A DNA stretch of 19,436 bases from Physocladia obscura (GCA_027596945.1 JADGJH010000368.1:644-20079); one strand, 5' to 3'; numbered from the stretch's first letter, positions 1 to 10,467 are shown. Translations and numbers: made by a program. Notes: a model not told the origin generated them from the sequence alone.

Positions 1-228
1 AGGTGGCTCCTATCAAGATTATGTAAGGAAAAAACTGGTGAGACTAATTTTTCATTTTTTCATGCAAAGTTTCAAAGTTAGAGCACTTAAAAAAAATATC
101 CTATCAATCAATCACTTGTGGAACATTCAAGATGTTTTTACAAGTGCATAAAATTTATACAGAGCTATTTCTGGGCTTCCAGTGGCTGCTAGCATCAATT
201 TTGAAAGTGCAATAAAATATTTCTATTT
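1..228. other. AT-rich sequence without a recognisable gene
   Basis: No open frame of useful length and no RNA-like fold was seen on either strand. The broken minus-strand frame at 229-564 may once have continued into this stretch, since short coding-like pieces follow its stop codon on the same strand. Confidence 0.5.
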
Positions 229-564
229 TTACATCCCATTGTGGCACATTGTGCAAAGTACCACTACAGCAGTGTGATCTGATGTAACAATAGTGCCTTT
301 GGCCAAAGCTACAGTTTTATTCATCTTTTTTATCATTACAATGTTACCCTTGTTATCTACACAAGCTGAAGTCTCATGTATGCATAACAAGTCCTGAAAG
401 AGTTGCTATGTGCATATGTTACACAACTCAATGATAAGGAAAAGCTGTTTAATAAGGCAGCTGAAAAACATACAGAAATATGGTGTATGAGGCTTCTTGT
501 GTACTTTATTATTTTTACACATTATTTCAGTGTGGTAATCACTGTAGATGGCCTCTATCAGTTG
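229..564 (-). pseudogene. Broken reading frame, unassigned, one internal stop
   Basis: Read on the minus strand from 564 to the TAA at 231-229, this is one frame of 112 codons interrupted by a single TAG at 408-406. The composition is protein-like. It holds a Cys-rich, hydrophobic first half (FCMFFSCLIKQLFLIIELC) and a second half with VDNKGNIVMIKKMNKTVALA and the ending TMCHNGM. There is no start codon at the 5' edge, so this is an internal or terminal exon or a transposon fragment. I do not recognise the family. The intact frame length in such AT-rich DNA argues for recent decay. It lies on the same strand as the broken frame at 981-1456, and both may belong to one lost element. Confidence 0.45.
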
Positions 565-980
565 TTAGGGCCTTTGAGTTATGATTAGAACTTGAATTCC
601 TAATCTTAAATGAAAGCTTTGTATTTCAATTCTAATTAATTGTACACACAAAGAATTAATGGATTAGTTATATTTGGCAGTGAATTATTCCAGACTGTTA
701 CAACTGGTCATGGAATTTTAAGACATTTGCTTTCTTACAATGTAGGATGGAGTTTCCAGCATCTTCCCAAATTGAGGGCCTTTATCACTGAGCTATAATT
801 TCTATTTTCATTTAGAAATTTATAAATGGATATATATATATGTATATATATATTTACTAATGTATATTGTAAATATATATATTTACTTCTTCTGTTGTAT
901 ACATTGGAACTTGATGGATTCAAGTTGGCCATGTCACTTCTATATTAAAAAGTATTGACTGAGCCACAATTCAACACATT
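565..980. other. AT-rich spacer with decayed coding-like pieces
   Basis: No intact gene. Short minus-strand stretches such as SDKGPQFGKMLETPSYIVRK (about 800-735) look like worn coding sequence linking the two neighbouring broken frames. The stretch also contains a TA-rich microsatellite. Confidence 0.35.
829..886. repeat. (TA)n-type microsatellite
   Basis: Two blocks of alternating TA/ATA separated by about 20 bases form an imperfect AT dinucleotide repeat inside decayed sequence. Confidence 0.8.
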
Positions 981-1456
981 TCAACACTCCTCCCATATTT
1001 CTAGCTCTACCATGCATTTTCTAATCTGTTGTTTTTTGTGCCAGTCTTGCTCCCACTGTTTCTCTTTCACCAAATTGTCAAGCTTGTCAAGAATGAGAAT
1101 TTTTTTTTTTTTGCATTGAGTTTCTGATTCCTCAACATGTGAAAGAGTTCAGCAAATTCCAGTTCACATAGTTTAGTGTTGGTGGGTTGCAACTTGCTTT
1201 GTGCCTCTTCAGCCATGTTTTGTGTTATTCTGTTGGGAAACTACATGGCATTTTTCTGTTCAAGCAGCAATGTTTTGTGCAATTGGTTGGTTTGTTTTTG
1301 GTTTCTGGCAGTGGGTATTTCAATTCCTTTATTTGTTTCCTCAAGAATGTGTAACGTGTTGAGAGCATGCAGCAAGACTTGATGCACTTTTTCTGACAAC
1401 AATTCTTTGGAAGCCCTAGAGCACAGGTTTTCTGTCATAAATATGGTTGAGCTCAT
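981..1456 (-). pseudogene. Broken helical/coiled-coil protein frame
   Basis: On the minus strand an ATG at 1456 opens 71 codons that stop at a TAG (1243-1241). The same frame then continues through a charged, heptad-like helical sequence with pieces such as AEEAQSKLQPTNTKLCELEF. It meets a run of 13 A residues (plus-strand T run near 1100-1112), where a one-base shift moves the sense to the next frame (LDKLDNLVKEKQWEQDWHKK) down to a TGA at 983-981. One nonsense codon and one homopolymer indel therefore separate this from an intact coiled-coil reading frame of about 158 codons. The family is not recognised. A transposon-encoded or element-linked protein is plausible given the surroundings, but nothing proves it. 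Confidence 0.45.
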
Positions 1457-1505
1457 TGTTCAATGATTCTCTTTGTGAGGAGAATTCAAAAAATGATGAA
1501 TCAAA

Positions 1506-1511
1506 TTTATT
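1506..1511 (-). terminator. Poly(A) signal of the large minus-strand gene
   Basis: Minus-strand AATAAA lies 22 nt downstream of the TGA stop at 1536-1534. Confidence 0.55.
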
Positions 1512-1533
1512 TTGTCTTCCAACTCTCAACGCA

Positions 1534-4500
1534 TCACATCCAAAATTGACCAGAAATGTAGATTGACAGCTCAGTGTCAGTGTTATCAAAAGCATCTGGA
1601 ATAGGATTGCCAGAATAAGTGATTGTGTAGGTTGCAAATGGACTCAAACTTGGGCTATCCAAAAACTCGATTCCATTATTAATAACCCCACAAGGCGAAT
1701 TGCTGGCAGATGGTGGAATAGGAGGCATATTGTTATCAAGCAGGTAATATGAGCTGGTTGTGATATAAGGGTTGCCCAAATACTTGAACATTTCACCCTT
1801 TGAAGAATACCGATAAAATGGCTGTGAGAGTTGCACATTGAAAGTGACAATCCCAGATCCAGAGCTGCACAAAGGCGATTCATTTTGTGTAGACAAGAAT
1901 GGCATCACAAAGTTGACCAAGATATTGTCAGTAAGATCAGAATTGGACTTGTAATTTGCAAAAGACATGAAGTTGAACACTGTGAAATTAAGCGAGCCTT
2001 GCCCTGGGTTGGCAAAAAAGTTGTTGTACAGGTCAGAATCGTTGGCAAAGAACTGTTTCACTGGAATAATTGCGTCAAGTTTGTAAATCTCGTCGCCGCC
2101 AAAAGCTTTGGTTGTAAAGTCGGGCGATCCAATGAATTCAATCGAGTTCCCATTTCCTGAGGACACCAAGTCAGCGCCAACAGTTGAGTCTATAATTTGA
2201 AGGAAATCTTCAGGAGATGCCGATAAGAGTGTTGCAGGATTGGCACCAGTAATTCCGTTGCAGTTTCCGCCGCCATTCTCGTAGTCGTCTGGATAGAGAT
2301 AAAACAGAGCGCTGCAGTAGCCTTGAATATACATGAACAAGTTCATGATGAATGTAGGTGAATTTAACAACATGCTAAACTGAGCGTTTGCATTATAATT
2401 GGCCAAGAAGGACGAACGAAAGTCGAGACTGGCAGTCGGAGTTGGAATGTTGGCAATAATTTGAGTGGTATTATATTGCTGACATTCCTGCTGATACTGT
2501 GCGTCCTTTGCTTTCAGTTGGGCGTACATCATGACGTTCTGAATGTCTTGAAAAACAGTATCCTTGTCGCGCACAAGATCATTCGTGGTTTGACCCATAC
2601 TTGTAACAAGACTAATCAATTCATTGTAGGTATTATCCAACGTTCCGCAAATACTCGAATCAATTTGATTGATGTAGGGGGCAAGCTGTCCGCCACAAAT
2701 GTCATCAATGGAGCTCTTGGACTTGTCGTACGATGCAATTGTTGCGCCAATATCAACAGCTTGCAATTGTTGGATTGCGCTCGACAAAACAGTTGCTATA
2801 TCGGAGAGCGAGGCGTCAGGATCAACTGTTTGTCGACGAGAAAACAGTGAAACAGCAGAAGACACTGAATTTGACACAGAATATGCTTCGCCTTGAACTT
2901 GCTTTGCTGTTACAAGCACATTTCCAAAGCTGCTGCTCATATTAGCGTTCAGAACTGCGTTTTCAAAGTTTTGTCCGACCGTAATGATGATGGAGATTGA
3001 TTGAAACTGCTTCGTGACACCTTGAATGTTGTTTAAAAAACCTTGGACTTGTCCAACCGTGTTGGATACAGTAGAAGTAAAATCCCCGACTGCATCGTCA
3101 ATACTGCTAATATCGCTGACAGCACCACTTAGGTCGTCCGCCGCAGCACCCAGCAAGCCATCAATGCCATCGGCAACACTATCAACCATACTTCCAATGT
3201 CAAGAGCTCCAACCGCTGCGTCAGCCGCAATCGCAACGTCCGCAATGGCACCAAATCCTGTTATCAGTGAAGCAACCATTGCTCCAATTTCAACAACATG
3301 CGTAAAGCTACACCAAAAGTCGCACGGCGGATTCTCCATCAAATTTATTGCTTGATTCACAACTAAATTGAGGTGATCGTTCAGGCCAGGCAATTTACCA
3401 GCAAAGTTTTGGAAATTTGCTTTGCTTGCGTCGTACTAAATCTTGTGTTAGTGGCTGTTTTTCTTTCAAAAAAGCTAAACAAACCTGCTCCATGTAAGTG
3501 TTCCATTGTGCAAGCGCAGTATCCAGCTGCTGATCCTGCAGCTCCAAGCCTGCATTGGCAAGGCCACCAATTGCGCCAAATGCATTGTTGCAGAAAGACG
3601 ACAAGTCCGTGGTCACATCGTGGATTGCCTTGAATGTTTCGTTTGCGAAATGGGCAACTTCGTTTTCAATGTCGATTGTTGAATTGTACAGTGCACCAAG
3701 GACGACGCGTTTTGACGTCTCAATCTGTTGGGTAAGGAAGTTTTGCGAGTTTGTAATGGACTGGGTGATGTTCTTAGCAACTTCGATCTAAATTTCGACA
3801 AATGTGAGCGAAAATGGTGATAGCAAAGCGCGAAATTACCTGCATAATTTGGTTATAAGACGAGAGGAATTGTTGATAATCGGCAAGACTGTAAGGAGGG
3901 GCGTTGTAAAACGCTGCTGAAGCGTCTTCTGCGGGGCTTATCATTGAACGGTACTGCAACATTGCATATAGCAGCGCCTGGGATTGAGTCGACGCAAGCG
4001 ACTGGATAATGACCTCAATTGTGGAATCCAGTGCCTCGAACCCAAGCTTTCCGACTTCTGAGATGGCAAACATGAACGCCGAAACAACAAATGTGGCATC
4101 TGGGACAAGAGCATACTGCAAAATGGGAATATTGGTTTGCAATATACCGGCTCCGAGGGCATTCAAAGTCGCGAGTGGTGAATTAACAGCAAATCTGTAC
4201 CGATACACAAAATTCCAGTCAGTTGGAGCTACCGGAGTAGGCAGGACATTCAAGCTGTTGTACAGCAGTCTTTGGGAAAGTTGATTGGCCGCCGTTTGAA
4301 CCACAAGACCAAAGCGGGTTGGGCCAACATCAGCGTATTGGAGATTCATTACTTGCAATGGTGTTGCAACCGAGAGTGCCGAACTGCTGGCCGGGATTGG
4401 CAGAATATTCGTGGCCAAAACTTGGTTGAAGTGATTCAAAATGTCGTCAAAGTCGGTTGTGTTGTAAAGACGAGCATTCGAAGCACCAAGAGACAAGACA

Positions 4501-6969
4501 AGCGCATATAAATTCCACATAGAACCTGTGATGCCGGGATTCTGAACTCCGCCAGTACTCACAAGAATGCCTGTGAACGTCTTGCCAAGGCTTGAAATTG
4601 TGAACGTAGACATGACAGTCGAGTTTTGAAGGCGGATTGCAGTTCCTGGAACTGTCAAGTAGGAAAGACGAGAAGTAGAGACGGCAAACGAGCTCAACAA
4701 CGTGTAAGTACTTCCGATGAGGCCTTGTCCGCATTGAAAAGAACACAACCACGAGTCCTGACATCCAAGAACAATTGGGCGGGCATTTGTTGGCGACGAA
4801 CAAGCATTTGCTGCAGGGGGTAGGAGCGTCCGCGCGAAAACAGGTGGCGATGAAGACCCAAAGACTGTGGAGTTGTCGAGTGCGAGAAAATCAGCACCAA
4901 CGAATCTTGCAGAAGCAGAGACCTGAGAAAGAGACAAAATCGTGGCAAATTGCTCATAATATGCGTTTTCGAGAATATAGGCGATAGGCGATTCAAATTC
5001 AAGTGTGGCTCCGCTCAAGACTGACCAAATGGAAGTGGTATCGTCAGAAGATGTGACGGCAGTAACAGATACGACATTGTAAAGCTGCATGCGCAACACA
5101 CTGAATGCTCCAACTGTGGTCATGTCAAGAGTGGAAAGAAAGTAGGCCTGGCCATCGCCAGTTCGAATGTCAAAATACACGATTCCTACGGTTTTAACCA
5201 GAATGAGCGACAAGGCAACTCCATTCACGACTTGAGGAACCACAATCGAGATGCATTGTAAACGGCTCGAATTCGCCAAAGGGTTACAGAACGCGTCCGC
5301 AGCACTCATCCAAGCTCCAGTGTGATTGTAGTTGTTGATTGCAATCAACGGGGCATCCGATTTTTGCGCAGTAAGAACAACAGCACTCGGGTCACTGGAG
5401 GGAAAATCTGTTGACAGAATTGGAGCACCAGAGAAGTAGCAAGTACCAAGGCTGTATAGGACAGTATTGCAACGAGAATCCCCATGGCATTCCACTTTGC
5501 ATGTGTTGATGTTGGTGGTTGTCAAAATGCGGTAAAACAGAGACCCAACACCTGGCTGTGGGTCGACGGCCACAGATGTAGACACAAACGCGGGTGAAGT
5601 CGTGAACGCAGTGTTCCCTGTTCTATACGGGCCCGTCCATTCATACCTATTTACATGAAATTTAGAGTAATCATATAAGAATAAAAACTGTACCTCGTGC
5701 GATTGCTTTGGAGAGCATACAGCGATTCAGTCAGATAAAAGTCATAAAGGAAGCAGCTCTGAGCTTCAAGTACAAACATTGAGCACCAAGGCGTCGATGC
5801 ACATTGTGTTGCACAACAGTTGATGTTTGGAACGTTTGCGATGACTTGAGCTGGTTTGAAGATTGAACTTAGCGGAACACCTGGCGATGGCGAAAAATCG
5901 GCCAAATCGTTTGTGTGGCATTGCGGTGCAAATACAAAACTTTGCGGCTGAAATCCTTCAATAGAGAACGCGGCAGAAATGGGGATGGGCGAGCCGAATC
6001 TTTCAAAAATGTTAAAGTTTCTCTGATCAAAAATTGTACTCACTGAACCGTGTTTGAGTAAGTCCAGTCTGGAGCAGAATTAAATGCTCCGGAATAGGTA
6101 AAGTTTCCAGCAGTAGTGCTGAGAGAGAAACCATATTGAAGTCCTTCAACACTGACAACAACATTCATGGAAAAGTTTGAGTATGTGGAAGTCGCAGAAG
6201 CCAAATTGCCACCAGTTGCATTCTGAGGCAGAGAAAGCAAATTGATGCCAGTGAAGAATACTTGATCGTACACGATCAGGGTGAGATTGAAGGGGTCCGA
6301 GACTGAGACAAACTCTTGACTGAACAGAAATCCATGATTTGAAGGCTGTGTCGATAGTTGCCCTGAGAGAGAAATGTTCACATTGAGCGTCGGGTTGGTG
6401 CTTCCGTTTTGCAGATTCGAATTGAGTTCTAACCAAGACACTTTCGTCCCGTTGAGGAAAACTGACGGAACTCTTGGGATCTTTCCAACCTTGATTGTAC
6501 TAATAGGTGAATGGGAGGTTGTGGTGGACGTTCTTGTTGCCGTGGCGTTGTGCGTCATGGTTGGAGTCGGAAACAGAGTGATAACGAAGGAGGTCACGAC
6601 AGTAAAAGTTTCAGTCACGGTAGTGACATATGGTTTTTGAATAAATACTACCGCGCTTGGGATTGTGGTGATGGTGCTGTTTCAAATGACTTGCAAGTCA
6701 ATGGGACAGGTGACCTCGATGACAGATGCAAACCTTGTCGAAATCCCAGAGACGGTTGGAGTCCACGACGAAGACAACACAGCAAGTGTGGCAGTCGCAG
6801 GAATAGCGGCCGTGGCGTTCGAGGAGTCAGTTTGGGTTTGGTTCAAGTTGGCGCCCGAGCCGAGAGAGTTTTGGCGTCGACCTTTTTTTAAGTTGGCTGC
6901 CAATATACCAGGCCACAAGGCAAGGACAACAAGCGCTGCTAGTAAGACTTGCAGTCCGACCACATGCAT
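1534..6969 (-). CDS. Large secreted protein with apple/PAN-like domains (six exons)
   Basis: Proposed exons on the minus strand are 6969-6734, 6676-6044, 5999-5694, 5646-3840, 3787-3485 and 3435-1534, giving 1728 residues. Introns are 57, 44, 47, 52 and 49 nt, all GT-AG, with phases that agree. The start at 6969 was chosen because it begins a clean signal peptide (residues 1-24, hydrophobic core LLAALVVLALW); an upstream in-frame ATG would overlap the divergent gene. A basic site, LKKGRRQ, follows at 27-33. Next come a Ser/Thr-rich stretch (about 40-130) and a beta-rich segment with N-glycosylation sequons. Two Cys clusters follow (317, 351, 352, 356, 362, 372; then 441, 445, 451, 461) that resemble apple/PAN folds, with further Cys at 512, 523 and 674-697. 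The C-terminal third is helical and Ala/Gly/Ser-rich, with a hydrophobic stretch at about 1146-1174. There is no C-terminal membrane anchor, so secretion or a wall/surface location is inferred. Intron 1 is the least certain. Function is unknown. Confidence 0.78.
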
Positions 6970-7032
6970 TGCGCACAAATTCAATTTAGAAAAATTAATC
7001 ACGAGTCCAATTTGGTAAAAAGTGGATAAAAT
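6970..7032. promoter_or_regulatory. Shared 63-bp divergent promoter region
   Basis: Only 63 bases separate the start codons of the two divergent secreted-protein genes, so both 5' untranslated regions and core promoter elements must fit here or overlap the opposing gene. It is AT-rich and contains CCAATTTGG, which carries a CCAAT word on one strand and a near-CCAAT arrangement on the other. No clear TATA box was assigned. Confidence 0.5.
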
Positions 7033-8120
7033 ATGCAAAATAAGGGTGTCTTCCTTATCGCTCTAGTTACACTTATCAGCCAGGCGCTCGCGCAGTTTAC
7101 TGGTCTGGAGCAAATGATCCAGACAATTGTCACTGCTGCCGTTTCTGATGCGGTTGCCCAGTCCAATGCTGTTATTGCTAATCTCACTGAACGCATCACC
7201 ACCCTTGAGACCCGCATCCAGCAGCTTTCCGGAATCACTGCCACCGTACTCTCCGACCAGTCCATTTCTTATTCTGTGTCGGCGCTTACTGTTCAAGAAT
7301 CTCTCTCCTTTGCCCCAGTCGGCGGCGTCGTCTATTCGGTGACTTCTCTTTCATCTCCTGACAATGTCTTACAACGCCATAGATTCAACCCTCTACTTCC
7401 AACTTGTTCACCAATGGCACTGACCCAAATGCATGTTGCATGATGCAAGCGCTGACAATTCAAGCGAACAATGAATTTGTCGCTGCATTCTCGAATGGTT
7501 GGGACAAGTTTCGCGTTTATTCGACACCCCCTCAAGACCAAAACAATGTTAGCACGAGTGTAGCCTTTTTTTTTATTAACACGGGCGGTGCAGCTGGAAT
7601 GTTGCAGGATGGCCAAGCGAGTTACCTTGAATCTACCAATGTTCAGACTCCACAGCTCCAGTTCACACAAACACCTGGCGGCATCGATTATTCTTTTCAA
7701 ACTTTCAACGAAGGTGTTACTTTTGGCACCCAAGCAGGGGCTATCATGCGTCTTCATGCCAATGACTGGGAAATGATGAGACTCTTCCCAGCTCCGACAA
7801 ACAATCCAGACATTGATCAACCACGCCTTTGGTTCAACCAAGGACCTTGCCTTGGTACGTTGACCAACACTGATTACTCAGGGATTTGTCCAGGCCAATG
7901 GTACACCAGAGATCCATTCGGCGGCCCCGACATGCGGATTCAAAGTGGAACAGACCCAAACAATCAAAATTCCGCAACATTGAATTTCATTCTGAATGGA
8001 TGGATTGTTGGACAATTCGGAACATGGAGAGACATTTTCCGCGTGTACGAGCAACCAAGTCAAAACGCATATTGGTTTTGGAACAACATCGAGGGTTCTG
8101 GTACAGAGGGATTCACATAA
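7033..8120 (+). CDS. Secreted protein with coiled coil and internal repeats (two exons)
   Basis: Exons 7033-7338 and 7383-8120 join across a 44-nt GT-AG intron (7339-7382) with a CTGAC branch word, giving 347 residues. Without splicing the first frame ends at 7443 and the second lacks a start. Residues 1-20 are a signal peptide (core VFLIALVTLISQALA). Residues about 24-66 form a short Ala/Val/Leu/Ile heptad region that could trimerise. The rest is beta-like and rich in Asn, Gly, Thr and aromatics. The words GTDPN and FRVY occur 30-31 residues apart in two copies (114-148 and 291-324), with a third, weaker copy of the core around Trp231. Three Cys are visible (CC at about 120-121, then 258 and 270). 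The layout, coiled-coil stalk plus beta repeats, recalls fibrous adhesins, but no family was recognised. A run of nine T residues at about 7567-7575 is in frame. Confidence 0.75.
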
Positions 8121-8126
8121 AAATAC

Positions 8127-8132
8127 AATAAA
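8127..8132 (+). terminator. Poly(A) signal of the 347-residue secreted protein gene
   Basis: AATAAA starts 7 nt after the TAA stop at 8118-8120. This is very close, but similar compactness is seen at other genes here. Confidence 0.5.
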
Positions 8133-8762
8133 AATTCAAAATGATTTCAAATCAAAGTTTGCTTCACATGTCTCGACTGCTCATCACCTCCAGCTTGCAA
8201 TTCACCAATCTGCAACAGCTTGTTGATCTCAATGGATTTGAGTGACAAAAACAAATTTTTATCCCAAAAAAAACAAGAGAAAAATGAAAAAACAGCCAAC
8301 TTTGAACACTAAAAAAACATCCAAAACAGCTAGCTGCACAAAATCAAAAATTTACTGGATATTATTGAAGACATCCTTCCATCTGGGTTGAATGAATGGG
8401 ATGTTGCTGTCATGGCACTGGGCTACAATCAAGATGCCAAAGCTGTCAAAAGCAAGTACAAGAAGCTACAAAACATCAAGAAAAAAACTGGAGATCCTAC
8501 CTACCCCTACAAGTTGTTCGCGCAAAATGAATTGCTTGTAAAATTGATGAAAAAAACAACACTATTGTGCTGAACAACAACAATAATAATTGTTGATATT
8601 CCAGTTAGTTTATCAAAAGCTTGACAGTAGATTTTAAGTTTGAGAGTTGAGAGAGTTTTTAATTTGTTAAGATTCTGCACAAAAAGGGAAATCCAGAGCC
8701 CTCTTTATAGCTTCTTTTTTTTGAACTTGAGACACCTCTGAATTTGAAATAATTTGAAATGG

Positions 8763-8852
8763 TATTTCAAATACATACATTTCAAATAGTTTTTGAAATA
8801 GTATTTCAAATACATCTATTTCAAATGGTATTTGAAATAGCATTTCAAATAG
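8763..8852. repeat. 39-bp tandem repeat with internal palindromes
   Basis: Two 39-base copies (8763-8801 and 8802-8840, about four mismatches) are followed by a partial third copy to 8852. Each unit contains the word TATTTCAAATA and its complement TATTTGAAATA, so the array is also self-complementary. Related ATTTGAAAT words precede it from 8742. Confidence 0.8.
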
Positions 8853-8984
8853 ATCAGTATAAAGGCATCTTTGAGTTTTTCTCCTCAGTGAAAATATGTT
8901 TGAGAAAAATCAAACAAATATGGTTTTTCTGCAATTGCTTATAACTCAATATTATTGATGTTATAGTGAATTGCAGTTGGTTCC

Positions 8985-9492
8985 TTCACTTAGTTTTTGT
9001 TGACTTTAGACAAATCACTGTTCTGTTTTGTTAATAAATAGCTTAATATCTTTATTAATAAACTAAAGTTGACTGTGCCAACAGTGAATACATATGCTGT
9101 GGTTATCAGCATATTCAAATCTGTTGGTACAAGAAACTGTGGATGCCTCCATAGTATCTTGCAACTGTCTTTTGTCTTTTTTACATTTTCTAAATGTTTC
9201 TATTGACTTCTACAACAATTATTTATGAAAATGCTTATGTTCAAAACCCTTGTATGTTGTAGAGCATCTATCACTCTCTTTCCTAGTCTACTACACAAAC
9301 CATGATCTTGTGTAGGACAATCCAGGAGAGTGTGTATTTCCAGGCATTTGAACATTTCAGTAAGTGGAGTGGGTTTCTTACTATATTAACTAGTGAACAG
9401 ATCAGTTTCTTTTCAATGGTTCTCTGTTGATTATGTTGGCACCTCTGCAGTAGTGTGTCACAGTAAGAACAACAGATCAGTTGAAACAGCAA
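8985..9492 (-). pseudogene. Unassigned broken coding remnant inside the Myb-like fossil
   Basis: The minus strand has an open piece from 9492 to 9283 with a Cys/His pair pattern (CCSYCDTLLQRCQHN) and a helical continuation. In other frames, further protein-like pieces (CKILWRHPQFLVPTDLNML and after) run down to about 8990. It lies antisense between the two halves of the broken Myb-like gene, as a nested insertion would. No terminal repeats were found and the family is not recognised, so chance similarity to coding sequence remains possible. Confidence 0.25.
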
Positions 9493-10310
9493 GAGTTTAA
9501 TCTTTTTGAAATAAACTTAAGACAATTTATTTCTTTTATTTGAGAAGAAACAAATAAACCTTAAATTAATGAAGATTTATACTTGTTTTGAAATACAAAT
9601 CTCTCAGCACAGAGTTGCATATACTTCAAAATAATGGACCAGACAAAAAATTAATGACAACAATGGTATTCAGCAGGACGCAGTGTTGGATGATTTGCTG
9701 AATTTGATGCAGCAAGACCTTGATGATGAAATTGACAAAAAAAATCAAATAATGAAGCTGGCCAAAACAGTGACAGCAACATATCAGGTTCACAAGTAAC
9801 TGTTGCTACCAAACAGCCTGCATTATGTGAGCTCCCAAAAATCAGGTATGGTTTTTCTTTATATCATTACCACCCACACAATATTTCTAGTTCTACTCCT
9901 ATTGTAACAAGCAGAGTTGGTCTCACAGTAAAGGAACTTCAACTGCAAATTTGCATTGCATGTCTGATCCAATGAGTGTGTCAGAATTATCTTCATCAAC
10001 TTTGAGTATGATGGCAAAAAAAGGAAGACTATTGACAATTCAATTTTATTGTAAGTTCATTATTTTATTATTACTGTAACATGTGCATATTATTACTGTT
10101 TATTTTCTTAAAATACAGGATGATTCAAAAAATTTGATGCAGTTACTGGGTATGTTTCTTCAAAACAAAAACAATGCAAAAGATGAAAGGGAAAGAAGAC
10201 AGGAAAAATGGAAAGAACAAGAAGCACAGCAAAGGATGGAAATGGAAAGATTCAAGATGGAAGTGGAGGAGCACAGCAAAGAGTGCAAAATTGACTGGAG
10301 CTATTGTTAA

Positions 10311-10467
10311 AAAAAGGAAGTAGTGGTAATGAACAATTGAATATTTTGTTTATTTTTTTCTGAATTATTTTGTCCATTTAAATTAAAATATTATTATTGA
10401 AGCTTTTTTTTGATCATTTATATTATTATTGAAATTATTAAAATTATTTGCTGATAATTCATATTAT
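10311..10467. other. AT-rich spacer between the two convergent fossils
   Basis: Very AT-rich sequence with a repeated ATATTATTATTGAA word (near 10388 and 10420). No gene was seen. Confidence 0.5.

Larger units (their letters stand above)
8340..10310 (+). pseudogene. Broken Myb/SANT-like (DUF6818-type) protein gene
   Basis: The N-terminal piece (8340-8573) reads KNLLDIIEDILPSGLNEWDV and then YNQDAKAVKSKYKKLQNIKK and KTGDPTYP. This is the pattern I know from DUF6818/Myb-like proteins: a Trp in LNEW, a Lys/Arg-rich helix with KSKYKKL, and a KxTGDP motif. After about 1 kb of unrelated sequence, the frame resumes near 9655 with QQDAVLDDLLNLMQQDLDDE and shifts at an A run near 9738. It then crosses a likely 45-nt intron (9846-9890) and a 68-nt intron (10051-10118). 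The end (10119-10310) is a Lys/Arg/Glu/Gln-rich coiled coil (RERRQEKWKEQEAQQRMEME) typical of the C-terminus of such proteins. Lack of a start, frameshifts and the inserted block show it is dead. DNA binding beside a Harbinger-like transposase is inferred. Confidence 0.6.

Noticed and set aside
3026..3355. A plus-strand open frame of 109 codons.
   Set aside because: It is the antisense shadow of the Ala/Gly-rich exon of the large minus-strand gene.
6021..6043. A 23-nt mini-intron joining exons 2 and 3 of the large gene.
   Set aside because: It keeps the frame, but a 44-nt intron ending at 6000, with a branch-like TTTAAC, also does and fits the local intron sizes.
6970..7038. An upstream in-frame ATG at 7038 for the large minus-strand gene, adding 23 residues.
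   Set aside because: It would overlap the start codon of the divergent gene and bury the clear signal peptide beginning at 6969.
8759..8944. A short repetitive protein frame (FQI/VFE repeats).
   Set aside because: It is a by-product of the 39-bp tandem repeat.
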